Shown piece by piece: positions 15,509 to 25,759 of a stretch of 64,000 nucleotides of DNA; position 1 is the first letter of the stretch, and each line of letters starts with the position of its first letter. The translations under genes were made by a program, and so were the position numbers. The notes under the pieces are model-generated. The model had not been told where the DNA came from, made no database searches, and was given only the letters and a program-made list of their open reading frames with translations. Location of the stretch: NCBI GenBank assembly GCA_964550125.1, contig CAZJWC010000005.1:23031-87030 (forward strand). Direction: 5' to 3'. This stretch comes from CAZJWC01 sp964550125. Its GTDB lineage: Bacteria; Bacillota; Clostridia; Christensenellales; Borkfalkiaceae.

Positions 15509-17134
15509 ATGGCAAAACAAATTAAATATGGTGATGAAGCGAGAAAAGCATTAGAAACAGGTGTTAATGTTATTGCTGATACTGTTAAAATTACATTAGG
15601 TCCTAAAGGAAGAAATGTAGTTCTTGATAAAAAATATGGTGCACCTCTTATTACTAATGACGGTGTAACTATTGCAAAAGAAATTGAACTTGAAGACCCT
15701 TTTGAAAATATGGGTGCTCAATTAGTTAAAGAAGTTTCTACAAAAACAAACGATGTTGCAGGTGATGGAACTACTACTGCTATGGTATTAGCACAAGCAA
15801 TTATTCGTGAAGGGTTAAAAAACTTGGCTGCAGGTGCAAACCCTATCATCTTAAAAAATGGTATAAGAAAAGCAGTTGACTGTTCAGTTGAAAATGTTAA
15901 AAAGATTTCAAAAACAGTTGATTCAAAACTTTCAATTCAACAAGTAGCATCAATTTCAGCAGGTGATGAAGTTATCGGTACTCTTATCGCTGACGCAATG
16001 GAAACTGTTGGCAAAGACGGCGTTATTACCGTTGAAGAAGGCAAAACAATGAATACTGAATTGCATACTGTTGAAGGTATGCAATTTGATAGAGGTTATG
16101 CCTCTGCATATATGGTAACTAATACTGACAAAATGGAGTGCGTATTAGATAACCCTTATATCTTAATCACTGACAAAAAGATTTCAAATTTGCAAGAAAT
16201 TTTACCTATTATCGAACCTTTAGCACAACAAGGTGCAAGACTTTTAATTATCGCTGAAGATGTTGAAGGTGATGCTCTTGCTGCCCTAGTTGTTAATAAA
16301 TTAAAGGGTGTATTCAACTGTTGTGCTGTAAAAGCCCCTGGATTTGGTGATAGAAGAAAAGCAATGCTTGAAGATATTGCTATCTTAACTGGTGGTACAG
16401 TTGTTTCATCTGATTTAGGTTATGAATTAAAAGACGTAACTCTTGATATGCTAGGTAAAGCAAACCAAGTTATCGTTGACAAAGACAACACTACAATCGT
16501 TGACGGTGCTGGTTCAAAAGAAAACATTAAGGCTCGTGTTGGTTCTATCAAAGCACAAATGGCTGAAACAACTTCAGAGTACGACAAAGAAAAACTACAA
16601 GAAAGACTTGCAAAACTTGCAGGTGGCGTTGCAGTAGTTTCAGTTGGTGCTGCTACTGAGGTTGAAATGAAGGAAAAGAAATTGAGAATTGAGGACGCAT
16701 TGGCTGCAACTCGTGCTGCTGTTGAAGAAGGTATCGTTCCCGGTGGTGGTACTGCTCTTATCTCAACAATCCCTGCATTGAAAAAACTTGTTGATTCACT
16801 TGAAGGTGATGAAAAAACAGGTGCAAAAATTATTCTTAAAGCCATTGAAGAACCCGTTAGACAAATCGCTTCAAACGCTGGAGTTGACGGCTCAGTTATC
16901 GTTGACAAAATCATAACAAGCAACAAGTCAAGTTTCGGCTATGATGCATTAAATAATGAATTTGTTGATATGTTTGAAAAAGGTATCATTGACCCTACTA
17001 AAGTAACTCGTTCAGCACTTCAAAATGCTGCTTCAGTTGCATCTACATTGCTTACTACTGAAAGTATCGTTACTGATATTCCTCAACCCGAACCTCCTAT
17101 GCCTGCTCAAGGTGGTATGGGTGGTATGTACTAA
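15509..17134 (+). CDS. groEL: Chaperonin GroEL
   Basis: ATP-driven folding chamber of 14 subunits. It has 541 residues, the normal length. Visible: TLGPKGRNVVLDKKYG, the ATP-site loop DVAGDGTTTAMVLAQ, the apical domain, AAVEEGIVPGGGTAL and the flexible GGMGGM tail. A GGAGG site precedes the ATG. The gene is cotranscribed with groES under the putative CtsR operator and ends in a strong terminator. The long antisense frame at 16420-16926 is a shadow. Confidence 0.98.
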   Translation: MAKQIKYGDEARKALETGVNVIADTVKITLGPKGRNVVLDKKYGAPLITNDGVTIAKEIELEDPFENMGAQLVKEVSTKTNDVAGDGTTTAMVLAQAIIREGLKNLAAGANPIILKNGIRKAVDCSVENVKKISKTVDSKLSIQQVASISAGDEVIGTLIADAMETVGKDGVITVEEGKTMNTELHTVEGMQFDRGYASAYMVTNTDKMECVLDNPYILITDKKISNLQEILPIIEPLAQQGARLLIIAEDVEGDALAALVVNKLKGVFNCCAVKAPGFGDRRKAMLEDIAILTGGTVVSSDLGYELKDVTLDMLGKANQVIVDKDNTTIVDGAGSKENIKARVGSIKAQMAETTSEYDKEKLQERLAKLAGGVAVVSVGAATEVEMKEKKLRIEDALAATRAAVEEGIVPGGGTALISTIPALKKLVDSLEGDEKTGAKIILKAIEEPVRQIASNAGVDGSVIVDKIITSNKSSFGYDALNNEFVDMFEKGIIDPTKVTRSALQNAASVASTLLTTESIVTDIPQPEPPMPAQGGMGGMY

Positions 17135-17142
17135 AAAAACAC

Positions 17143-17172
17143 AAAACACGCTTTTTAAAAAGCGTGTTTTTT
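17143..17172 (+). terminator. Intrinsic terminator of groESL
   Basis: AAAACACGCTTTTT pairs with AAAAAGCGTGTTTT and is followed by TTTT. Confidence 0.92.
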
Positions 17173-17218
17173 TATACCTTTTTATCCTTTTATAAAAGAA
17201 AACAAATGAAATAATTAA

Positions 17219-17247
17219 AATTGCGTACGCTATTTGCGTACGCAATT
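17219..17247 (-). terminator. Intrinsic terminator of the surface-lipoprotein operon
   Basis: ATTGCGTACGC and GCGTACGCAAT form an 11-bp stem with a 5-base loop. On the minus strand it is followed by TTTTAATTATTT. It lies 12 bases after the stop of the last gene of the operon. Confidence 0.85.
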
Positions 17248-17258
17248 CTGTTTTAAGA

Positions 17259-19865
17259 TTACTCACTATCATTAGTTTGATCATTAGCTTGTCCTAATTT
17301 ATCTCCATAAAGGGTTGTATTAGTATCCATCAAGTTGGTATCCGTTTTAAGTCTTTCGTTACCACCTACAATTCCTCCAACGTAAGACGAACCTAAAATT
17401 TCTCCTTCATTAGTACAATTTAAAATCTCAAAATAACTGTTATAACCGTGATAACTATAATGCTCATAGAAACCACGAATATATCCCATTATTCCACCGA
17501 CATACTCACCACCTTGAACAGTAGCATTATTTTTATTGTTAGTCAATGTATATGTGGCATCACTTCTAACACAAGTTACATAACCTGCAATACCACCTAC
17601 ATAGTTTTTGCCTTTGATTTGACCATAATTTGTATTATCGTGAACAATGTTTGTATTAGACACTTCTATGAAGCCTGCAATTCCACCTACATACCATCCG
17701 TCAGTAGAAATTTCAATATCCATATTATTTACACAACTAACAGCACCTGAGCAATAACCAGCAATCCCACCTAAATAAGTTTTACCGTCAGTATCTTTAC
17801 TGTTTGCAACAACAACGCCACTATTTACTGCATTTTCTATAACACCGGCTTTTCCAGCAAAACCACCTATTATATAGTTACCAGTGATTGTAGCGTAATT
17901 TGTACTTCCTGTTGCCTTAATATTTGTACTAGGAGCTTTACCAACAAAGCCACCTACGTAACTTCCACCTGTTATATCTGCTGTATTCTCGCAAGTTGTA
18001 AGCAGGCTAAGACGGTTAGCCTCACCAATCAAACCACCTGTACTTTCTCCTGTAGGACTACCGTTAACCTCAGCAATATTTGTTAAAACGGACATTTCAA
18101 AATAACTGTTATAACCGTGATAACTATAATACTCATAGAAAGCATAAACCTTACCAAAAACACCACCTACCTTGCTATTTCCGGTAACAGTGTTTTTATT
18201 TGTATTATTTGATATTTTGTAAGTCGCATCACTTCTAACACAGGTTACATAACCTACAATACCACCTACGCAGTTATCCCCTTGTACACTACCATTGTTG
18301 GTATTGTTGTCAACACAATTACTAGAAGATACAACGACATATCCTGCAAGCCCACCAACATAACTGCCACTGTTTTGAACATTTATATCTATATTGTTCT
18401 CACAGCCAATAAGTCCTGTACAATAACCTGCAATACCACCTATGTACGCTCTACTATAACTATCCTCAATTATAACACCCGTTGATACGATTTCACCATC
18501 ATTTACTGCATATTCAATAATACCAGTCTTTCCTGCAAAGCCACCAACATAACCCTTACCTGTTATAGTATTATTATTTCTAGTGCCAGACGCCTTAATA
18601 TTTGTATTTGGAGCATTACCAACAAAGCCACCTACATAGCTTCCACCTGTTATATCTGCTGTATTCTCACAAGTTGTAAGTAGAGTAAGACGGTTAGCCT
18701 CACCAATCAAACCACCTGTACTTTCTCCTGTAGAACTACCGTTAACTTCAGCGGTATTCGTTAAAACGGACATTTCAAAATAACTGTTATAGTCTTTATA
18801 ATAATAATACTCATAGAAAGCATAAACTTTACCAAAAACACCACCTACTTGACTATTTCCGGTAACAGTGTTTTTATTTGCATCATTTGATATCTTGTAG
18901 GTCGCATTACTTCTAACACAAGTTACATAACCTGCAATACCACCTACATTTTCCTTACCTGTAATAACACCTTCGTTAGTGCAAGAGGTAATTGCATCGT
19001 CCGTGTTGACAAGGACACTTCCTATAATACCACCAACATAATCAGCACCTGTTACAGTTGCTTGATTAGTACAATTATCAACTGTTCCACAATCATTGTA
19101 GCCCGCTAAACCACCAACATAACTATAATACTGTGGAGCAATGTTGCCACTTACCGTTACATTAGAAATTGTACCCTTATTTGTTCCTGCAACAATACCA
19201 GCCTTTCCTGCATCGCCACGAGCAGTAATTTGTGCGTTTTCAATTTTCAAATCTTTAACAGAGCCTTTTAAAGTGCCAAACAATCCAATATTTTCCTCAT
19301 TTACTGAATCTATTGTAAGATTTGAAATACTATATCCTCCACCGAAAAGCGTTCCTGTAAAGCCTTCAATGGGAGTCCAGTTTGTTTCACTTGAAAGGTC
19401 AATGTTTGCACCAAGAACAACAGATTTGCTAGTGTTTGCGATAGCCTTTAATTCATCAACCGTTGTAATCGTTTTATATCTAAAATTAAATTGTATGTCT
19501 TTTGAAGTAGCCGTTTCATTAAGGTGGTCATATTTAATTTTTAGAATAGCCGTTCCTTGGTCCGTAGCAGAAATATACGCATCATACCAGCCAGGATTAT
19601 CACTTGTTTCAATCCACTCAACACTTGCGTTTGCCGTATTTTCACTAAAATCAAATTCATGGTAATTTGTATAGTGTACTTCCTCACTTTCAGGAGGCCA
19701 CTCCCAAGAAAGATTATATTTTTCTCCAACATCGTAATCGTAATTATATTTTTCTAAAGTCAATTCGTATTTCTTTTTACCATCACTACAAGCAGTCAAA
19801 CACAGAGTAAGGCAAATAGAAAAGACTAATAGCAAAATTGCAATCCATAAATTTTTTTTCTTCAT
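17259..19865 (-). CDS. Large GLUG-repeat lipoprotein
   Basis: Surface lipoprotein of 868 residues. The signal peptide ends in a lipobox (LTAC, Cys at about residue 26). A short beta-rich N-terminal region follows, then a long array of GLUG-like repeats of the form YVGGIAGY...CxNxxxI.G, which build a right-handed beta-solenoid. Inside this array three units of about 225 residues, each carrying a TCVRS segment and a YNSYFE segment, are near copies of one another. The role is probably binding or adhesion at the cell surface; no catalytic motif is visible. It is the last gene of an operon with two other repeat lipoproteins and an HExxH membrane protein, under the putative invertible promoter at 25.8 kb. 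Confidence 0.88.
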   Translation of the reverse strand: MKKKNLWIAILLLVFSICLTLCLTACSDGKKKYELTLEKYNYDYDVGEKYNLSWEWPPESEEVHYTNYHEFDFSENTANASVEWIETSDNPGWYDAYISATDQGTAILKIKYDHLNETATSKDIQFNFRYKTITTVDELKAIANTSKSVVLGANIDLSSETNWTPIEGFTGTLFGGGYSISNLTIDSVNEENIGLFGTLKGSVKDLKIENAQITARGDAGKAGIVAGTNKGTISNVTVSGNIAPQYYSYVGGLAGYNDCGTVDNCTNQATVTGADYVGGIIGSVLVNTDDAITSCTNEGVITGKENVGGIAGYVTCVRSNATYKISNDANKNTVTGNSQVGGVFGKVYAFYEYYYYKDYNSYFEMSVLTNTAEVNGSSTGESTGGLIGEANRLTLLTTCENTADITGGSYVGGFVGNAPNTNIKASGTRNNNTITGKGYVGGFAGKTGIIEYAVNDGEIVSTGVIIEDSYSRAYIGGIAGYCTGLIGCENNIDINVQNSGSYVGGLAGYVVVSSSNCVDNNTNNGSVQGDNCVGGIVGYVTCVRSDATYKISNNTNKNTVTGNSKVGGVFGKVYAFYEYYSYHGYNSYFEMSVLTNIAEVNGSPTGESTGGLIGEANRLSLLTTCENTADITGGSYVGGFVGKAPSTNIKATGSTNYATITGNYIIGGFAGKAGVIENAVNSGVVVANSKDTDGKTYLGGIAGYCSGAVSCVNNMDIEISTDGWYVGGIAGFIEVSNTNIVHDNTNYGQIKGKNYVGGIAGYVTCVRSDATYTLTNNKNNATVQGGEYVGGIMGYIRGFYEHYSYHGYNSYFEILNCTNEGEILGSSYVGGIVGGNERLKTDTNLMDTNTTLYGDKLGQANDQTNDSE
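17300..18960. repeat. Tandem intragenic repeat, period about 670-680 bp
   Basis: Three copies of the same coding module: the TCVRS segment is encoded near 18920, 18240 and 17570. Copies 1 and 2 are nearly identical over long stretches (compare 17941-18070 with 18618-18747); the third is truncated and more diverged. The boundaries are approximate. Such identity invites copy-number change by recombination. Confidence 0.8.
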
Positions 19866-19876
19866 TTTTTTTCCTT

Positions 19877-20695
19877 TTATTTTGTTTTAATTTTAATAAT
19901 ACCCTTTATTGCTAATGCAATTAAGAGCATAACCCCTGAAAAAACGCCTGAAATTGCAAGAAAACCTGCAATAGACAATGCAAAAGAGGTCATTATCGCT
20001 GTTACCCCTTCCAAAGCAGAAAGGGAAACAAAATACAAAACTATATCAGCAATAAGTAGCACTCCCACCATAAACAAAAAGCCTTTAAAAGCGCCTTTAA
20101 TATCAGCAGTGCTTAATTCCATATGACTTGCAATCATAAGAGCAAGCACTATGAATATCCACCAAAATACATTACCTACATTTGTAAAATCAAAAATATC
20201 AGCTATGACTTGCAAGAATAAATCAAGATAGCCTGCATAAGTTGATATGTCTAAAAAATCAGTTGACAGCAAGCCGATAAATTGTAATTCTTCCGTTACT
20301 TCAGTAAAAACACTGGGGACTAATAAATACATCAAAAGATACAAAACGCCACTTCCACAAAGTATAGGTGCAACGCCGATAAAAAAGTTACCAATTTGAT
20401 GATATATATTTCTCTCATTGAAGGTATGACTTACATAACCCAGCGTTCCATCTTCGCTGTTAGGTTGATATAATTTCATCTCTACAATTTTATGCCCAAA
20501 AATTATACACATTAGAGCATGACTCAACTCGTGTATGGGCGTGCCAACAGCACCTGTTATAAGCATTGCTTTTGTTCCATTATCTCCTGCTATCTTATAA
20601 AATGCCTTATGGCAAAGGGCAATCAATAGTCCAAAGGCTACAATTACCCCCACCGTAAAGACAATTTGATAGAGGAAATTTGTTATAATTTCCAT
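19877..20695 (-). CDS. Membrane protein with HExxH metalloprotease-like motif
   Basis: A 272-residue protein with about six hydrophobic helices. The motif HELSH (residues 55-59) lies inside a hydrophobic helix (TPIHELSHALMCIIFG), as in site-2-protease-type M50 enzymes. A later segment GNFFIGVAPILCGSG resembles the second conserved region of such proteins, but the classical NPDG/DG motif is not clear. GAGG precedes the ATG. It lies between the FN3-like and GLUG lipoprotein genes with gaps of about 10 bases. It may process or release the operon's lipoproteins, or be a catalytically different zincin; both are inference. Confidence 0.75.
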   Translation of the reverse strand: MEIITNFLYQIVFTVGVIVAFGLLIALCHKAFYKIAGDNGTKAMLITGAVGTPIHELSHALMCIIFGHKIVEMKLYQPNSEDGTLGYVSHTFNERNIYHQIGNFFIGVAPILCGSGVLYLLMYLLVPSVFTEVTEELQFIGLLSTDFLDISTYAGYLDLFLQVIADIFDFTNVGNVFWWIFIVLALMIASHMELSTADIKGAFKGFLFMVGVLLIADIVLYFVSLSALEGVTAIMTSFALSIAGFLAISGVFSGVMLLIALAIKGIIKIKTK

Positions 20696-20704
20696 ATTAC
20701 CTCG

Positions 20705-23569
20705 TTAATTTGCGTAAACAGCCGATACTTCAGTTGATTTGTTGGAATCAATCATATAGCTTCCGTTTGAATCAAATAGATTTCCAAGCACTTGCACTTG
20801 AACCTTATAAGTTGCTCCCGTAGTTGTCATTGTAAAAGTATATACAACTTCAGTATCTGTTTCAGTTTTGGTAGCAGTAGTACTTCTATCAATACCACCA
20901 ATAAACAACTTATAACCGGTTGCTCCAGTTTGTTTTTTGATTGTTACAGTAATAGTATTTCCATCAACCTCAACCTTAAATGCGTTACTATTTGTCATTG
21001 CATCTTGATTAACAGGTTGAGTAAGTCTTGTTACCTGTTGTGTAAACGAATAAATTTCAGAATCGAAAGTATTTACACCATCTCCTACTGCTCTTATACT
21101 TACTTCAAACTGACCTTCGTTAGTGAAATTAGGTGTATAAGAATTTGTATTAATACTCGTCCAAGTTGCATCTTTACTCAACTTAATTTCATAACCACTT
21201 GCACCAGAAATATTCTCCCATGTGTATGTACTACCACTCTTGGTTACATTAGAGATAGATGCAAGTTTAGTAAATGAAAATTGATTAGATTCGGGAGAAT
21301 CTATAGTTTGAATAAGGTCGCCAACTGCCACAACTTTAACTGTATAACTGCCTGCTTCAAAATTGCTCATTAAATAAGAACTTCCTGTTAGACTTACAGT
21401 ATATTCCTCACCACCATTTTTAGAAATAATCAAGTTATAAGAATTACAGTTGATACTATTTACTGAAGAAGGACTCCATACAAGAGTATCGCCATTTACC
21501 TGTACACTGGTAGGACGATTGTACTTACTAATAGTTCTAGTTGCCGAAACATTAGAATTTATAATAACACCACCATTTCCTATAGCATAAACGCTAATCT
21601 GTGTACCTACGCCCTCTGAAATATAGCTTTCATAACCAAGCAAGTTAAATGCAGCAGTATCTGCATCATAAGTAGCAGTACCAAGTATTACTTTATATCC
21701 TGTTGCACCATCTACTTCACCCCATGTTAAATTGCCATCTGTAATAACTAGACTTGTAGGTGTGGCTAGTTTTGTCAAGTCTAATTTGTTAGAGAGTCCA
21801 CTTGTAATTACCGCTTCACCATCCCCCATTGCTTGCACGTAAACATCATGAGAACCAGCAGAAAGGTCGGTCAAGGTGTACGAATTGGTTGTTAATTGAG
21901 TACGGTTACCGTCAATGGTTACAATATATTTGCTTGTGTTATTTACAGTGTCCCAAGAAATTTGATTACCATTAATCATAAGATTTTGGGGTGTCGCAAG
22001 ACTTGTAACATTAAATTCAAGTGGAATTTTACAATCAAGTATAGCCCCTTCATTAGTAACTAAACCTAGGGCTGTAATTTGAAAGTTTACAACTGATTCT
22101 TCAGTCTTACTTGTCATTTTTGACAAATCAACAGAGAAGGTTGAACCACTTTTAATAGATGCAATTTGTACATCATTTGCAAGCAAAGCATATCCCGACG
22201 CACCAACTGAGGGAGTAAAGTTTACAGATACTTGGTTTTGTTCTAAAGGTCTATTAATAATCTGTGCGTTTGATGGAGTTGCAAGTCTTTTTACAGGGTA
22301 CGCAGTGCTATATTTAGACTCGTAAACGCCACCTGTACCAAGAGTTGTTGCTTTTACATATACAAGATAATCTCCTGCATCATCAAAATCATAGTTGTCA
22401 GTAAAAGTTTCATCACCTACGGTTTTTGTATAAACAACACTATCACCTTTTGTAATTTTTAATTCATAACCAGCACAGCCTGTTACTTGATTCCAGTTAA
22501 TTGCCCCATCATTATAACTAACTACAGGACTACGCAAAATATTTATAGTAATCTCATTAGACCAATGAGAGAAATAGAAATCACTCTTGCCGAGAGGTAA
22601 AATTTGTATTCTATAACTTGTACCACTTTGCAAAGCAGAGTATTCGTTAGTAGTTAATTCCTCATTATTAACAGTACCATTAATTTTGATTTTATAACGC
22701 ACTGCATTATTTGAAGCAGTCCACTTTAATACACCGTCAACCACATTTAATCCTTCAATGGGAGCGATATAAGTGTATTGTTTTGCTTCACTATATTTAG
22801 AATCGTATATTCTATCAGCAGTTTTGCCTACTGCATATACTGAAACTGAAAAATCATCTGTTCCTGCAACATACTCATATTTATTTGTATTTGTAGTAAA
22901 TTCTTCATTGCCAATTTTAATAACATAAGAAGTTGCACCATTTACTTTTTCCCAAGTAAACACTTCGGAGTCGTATGTCAAATTTGTAGGAGATGCTAAA
23001 ACAGTACCTGTAATTGCATCGCTCCATATAGAATAATAAGGAATATTTCCGTCTGTACTTTCAGCTTGACCTTTCAATCCTCTTACTTTATACGAGAATT
23101 GACCAGTTTGCATTGTATAACTGTTAGTTCCTACATTACTTGAAACAATATCACCGTTGTACATAATTTCATACTTTTCTGCACCTTCTAACACGTCCCA
23201 AGTCAAAGAACCTTGTTGAACTGCAAGACCTGTAACTTGTCCAATATTTTTAAAACGAATTTGATATGTAGGATTTTTATCACTATTTTCTTTAATAACG
23301 GCTTCAACATAGAAGTCAAAATCCTCACCATTTGAGTCATATTTATAAGACACTGTGTCCTTTGTTTGACTGACTATTGCCTCCGTTCCATTATTAATGC
23401 TAATTTTGTAGTTTTTAGCGTTTTTTACTCGACTCCAAGTAATTGTTTCGCCGTTATAGGTAAGGTTTGTTATGCTTTTTGCACCTTCGTCTTTTGAACA
23501 GGAAGTTAAAGCAAAGCCGACACCTAGCACCATTAACATGGAAAGTAAAATTATCAACAACTTTTTCAT
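20705..23569 (-). CDS. Lipoprotein with about eleven fibronectin-III-like modules
   Basis: Surface protein of 954 residues from the ATG at 23569, which has GGAGG 8 bases upstream; the longer frame is rejected. The signal peptide ends in lipobox LTSC. The rest is a chain of about eleven modules of 80-95 residues, each with a [TS]-x-L-x-[IV]-x(3-5)-W-x(2)-[VA] strand and a [GA]-[AS]-x-x-Y-x-[IV]-x-[IV] strand, the FN3/Ig-like sandwich pattern. No catalytic region is seen, so it is likely a spacer or adhesin. It is the second gene of the operon, 25 bases after the leucine-rich-repeat gene. Confidence 0.88.
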   Translation of the reverse strand: MKKLLIILLSMLMVLGVGFALTSCSKDEGAKSITNLTYNGETITWSRVKNAKNYKISINNGTEAIVSQTKDTVSYKYDSNGEDFDFYVEAVIKENSDKNPTYQIRFKNIGQVTGLAVQQGSLTWDVLEGAEKYEIMYNGDIVSSNVGTNSYTMQTGQFSYKVRGLKGQAESTDGNIPYYSIWSDAITGTVLASPTNLTYDSEVFTWEKVNGATSYVIKIGNEEFTTNTNKYEYVAGTDDFSVSVYAVGKTADRIYDSKYSEAKQYTYIAPIEGLNVVDGVLKWTASNNAVRYKIKINGTVNNEELTTNEYSALQSGTSYRIQILPLGKSDFYFSHWSNEITINILRSPVVSYNDGAINWNQVTGCAGYELKITKGDSVVYTKTVGDETFTDNYDFDDAGDYLVYVKATTLGTGGVYESKYSTAYPVKRLATPSNAQIINRPLEQNQVSVNFTPSVGASGYALLANDVQIASIKSGSTFSVDLSKMTSKTEESVVNFQITALGLVTNEGAILDCKIPLEFNVTSLATPQNLMINGNQISWDTVNNTSKYIVTIDGNRTQLTTNSYTLTDLSAGSHDVYVQAMGDGEAVITSGLSNKLDLTKLATPTSLVITDGNLTWGEVDGATGYKVILGTATYDADTAAFNLLGYESYISEGVGTQISVYAIGNGGVIINSNVSATRTISKYNRPTSVQVNGDTLVWSPSSVNSINCNSYNLIISKNGGEEYTVSLTGSSYLMSNFEAGSYTVKVVAVGDLIQTIDSPESNQFSFTKLASISNVTKSGSTYTWENISGASGYEIKLSKDATWTSINTNSYTPNFTNEGQFEVSIRAVGDGVNTFDSEIYSFTQQVTRLTQPVNQDAMTNSNAFKVEVDGNTITVTIKKQTGATGYKLFIGGIDRSTTATKTETDTEVVYTFTMTTTGATYKVQVQVLGNLFDSNGSYMIDSNKSTEVSAVYAN

Positions 23570-23594
23570 TTTTAATCCTCCAATAACCATATAA

Positions 23595-25706
23595 TTAATT
23601 TTCCGTATAGGTCCAAATGTGTGAAGATAAATCACTCCATTTATCTGCTACCTTATACTCATTAAGAACATCAGTTGTATTTTTGATATAAATACCAAAA
23701 TCACTGCTAATATTCTCAAATACGTTTTCTCCTAAAGTTGGCACACTACACTCCATAATGATTGACTTCAACGAAGTGCAATTTTTGAAGGCATTATCGC
23801 CAATCTCTGTAACATATTGTGAAATTGTAATTTTTTCCATATTTGAGAACGAGAAAGCATTTGTAGAAATCTTAACAATCTTATTCGCATTAAGTATTTC
23901 AGGTATTACAACTTCCTTTTCTGTTCCAAAATATTGTCTTATTGCATAACCACCTTCAACTTCTTCAACTGCGTAATTTCCAAAAATCGTACCCAAAGAA
24001 TAAATTTGAGATGAAATTGTTTTCCAGTTGATTGATTTTTGATAATTATTTATCATACTGCTTGTTACATAAACTGAAAAAGTTTGTGAAACACCATCTA
24101 ATGCAGTTGCATTTAAAGTTGGAACTTTTGACAATTCAATCTTCAACGCTTTTAAATTAGAGCAATTTTTGAACGCATCTTCTTCTATTGTGAAAGATGT
24201 TGCACTTCCTGAAATAGATACATTTACAAGACTAGTGCAGTTTTCAAATGCTCCTTTCCCGATAGAAGATATTTTTCCACCGATAACTATTGAAGATATT
24301 TTTGAACTACTAAAAGCATAATCAAGTATTTTTGTGGTAGAAGCATCAATGGTGTATGTATCACCTTGCTTTGATGCAGGATACTGTACCAGATAAATTG
24401 AAGTACCTTGCTTTCTATACAAAACATCTTCTTTAACCATAAATATCGTATTTTCTGCATCAACTGTGAATTTTACAAGTGTGGACATATTTCCAAATGC
24501 GCCTGTGCCAATTGATGATACGTTTTTAGAAAGGTTAATTTCAGTTATCCCCGAACAACCTAAAAACGCTTCTTTGCCGATTGTTTCAACCTTTTGTGGT
24601 ATTATAATTTCTGTCAATGCACTACAACCTGAAAAACAGTTTACAGGGATTGCTTTAACAGAAAAAGGTATATTTATTTCGTTTAATGAAGTACAATTTG
24701 CAAACGCTCCATTTGCAATTTCACTAATAGTTTGGGGAAGAATAATCTCCTCTACTGTCGTTGAAGTGATATTTTTTACTCGAGTTACCTTTTTGCCATA
24801 ATATGAATCGGGAATAACTATTTGGGTTGCATTTCCCTCATATGAAACTTCATACTCTTTATCATTGTTTATTGGGTCAAAAGTTAGAACGTCTGTCGTT
24901 CCTTGAACAAAGTTTGCGTATAAAGTTACATATTCTGCTGAACTATCAGGAATTGTATAAGGGAATTTCATTACTGAAAGCATTGTTGAATCAAAACACC
25001 ACGAAGCAAAGCAATAATTATCTTTGATTGAAGATGGCATTTCATATAAAACTGTACCAACAGGATAAGTTACATTTGACACAGCCGTTCCATCTCCTGT
25101 TGAAAACATATATGTAACCGTCTTAACGCCCCAACGAGCATACAATGTTGTTCCTTCATCACTTAATGGATAAATGGTATTGTTATAAACTAATGCCTCA
25201 TTAAGAAACTCGCCTGAAGCATCTGTAATCTGTGTTCCAGCGGTCATGTCTGTATACCAACCAACAAAGGAATATCCAGTTTTTTGTGGTACAGGCAACC
25301 TTTCTGTTATTTCAGCATCATATGTAGCAGAAATATCTGTTACCGTATTTAATGCCGTTGCTCCACAATAATCTAATGATATTTTGTATTTATTGGCCTT
25401 CCAATGAGCGTATACTTTTTTTGAATTACTCTCCTTCCAAGTCATACCTGCACTTACGCCTTCTGCATCAGTGTAAGCAGTACCTGAATTTGCATCACTA
25501 TACCAACCCAAAAAAGTGTATCCAGTTTTATCAAGCGTTCCAAAATCGTATTCTTTATTTTTGGACACTTTTACTTCCTTTATTAAACTCTCACCGTCAT
25601 ACAAACCGACTGAAATGCTTTTATCACATGACGCTAAAACGCCACAAAATGAAAGCATTAAACAGAGAACAACGGTTAAGAAGAAAAATTTTTTTATAGA
25701 TTTCAC
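23595..25706 (-). CDS. BspA-type leucine-rich-repeat lipoprotein with InlB-B repeats
   Basis: First gene of the operon; 703 residues. It starts with GTG at 25706, 5 bases after GAGGTG. The signal peptide ends in lipobox LASC. Three InlB-B (Listeria-Bacteroides) repeats follow, recognised by TGYTFLGWYSD, TGYSFVGWYTD and the AHW/ARW endings. The second half is BspA-type LRR_5 repeats (GAFANCTSLNEINIP, CFSGCSALTEIIIP and others). Both repeat types are common in surface-binding proteins of gut and oral bacteria. The putative invertible promoter lies just upstream, so this gene would be switched first. Confidence 0.9.
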   Translation of the reverse strand: MKSIKKFFFLTVVLCLMLSFCGVLASCDKSISVGLYDGESLIKEVKVSKNKEYDFGTLDKTGYTFLGWYSDANSGTAYTDAEGVSAGMTWKESNSKKVYAHWKANKYKISLDYCGATALNTVTDISATYDAEITERLPVPQKTGYSFVGWYTDMTAGTQITDASGEFLNEALVYNNTIYPLSDEGTTLYARWGVKTVTYMFSTGDGTAVSNVTYPVGTVLYEMPSSIKDNYCFASWCFDSTMLSVMKFPYTIPDSSAEYVTLYANFVQGTTDVLTFDPINNDKEYEVSYEGNATQIVIPDSYYGKKVTRVKNITSTTVEEIILPQTISEIANGAFANCTSLNEINIPFSVKAIPVNCFSGCSALTEIIIPQKVETIGKEAFLGCSGITEINLSKNVSSIGTGAFGNMSTLVKFTVDAENTIFMVKEDVLYRKQGTSIYLVQYPASKQGDTYTIDASTTKILDYAFSSSKISSIVIGGKISSIGKGAFENCTSLVNVSISGSATSFTIEEDAFKNCSNLKALKIELSKVPTLNATALDGVSQTFSVYVTSSMINNYQKSINWKTISSQIYSLGTIFGNYAVEEVEGGYAIRQYFGTEKEVVIPEILNANKIVKISTNAFSFSNMEKITISQYVTEIGDNAFKNCTSLKSIIMECSVPTLGENVFENISSDFGIYIKNTTDVLNEYKVADKWSDLSSHIWTYTEN

Positions 25707-25759
25707 TATTGCACCTCAATTTCTATTCATACATAGATAAACTGTTTATGATTTGATTT

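Noticed and set aside
16420..16926. Long antisense frame inside groEL
   Set aside because: A shadow of the conserved, codon-biased groEL frame; no ribosome-binding site.
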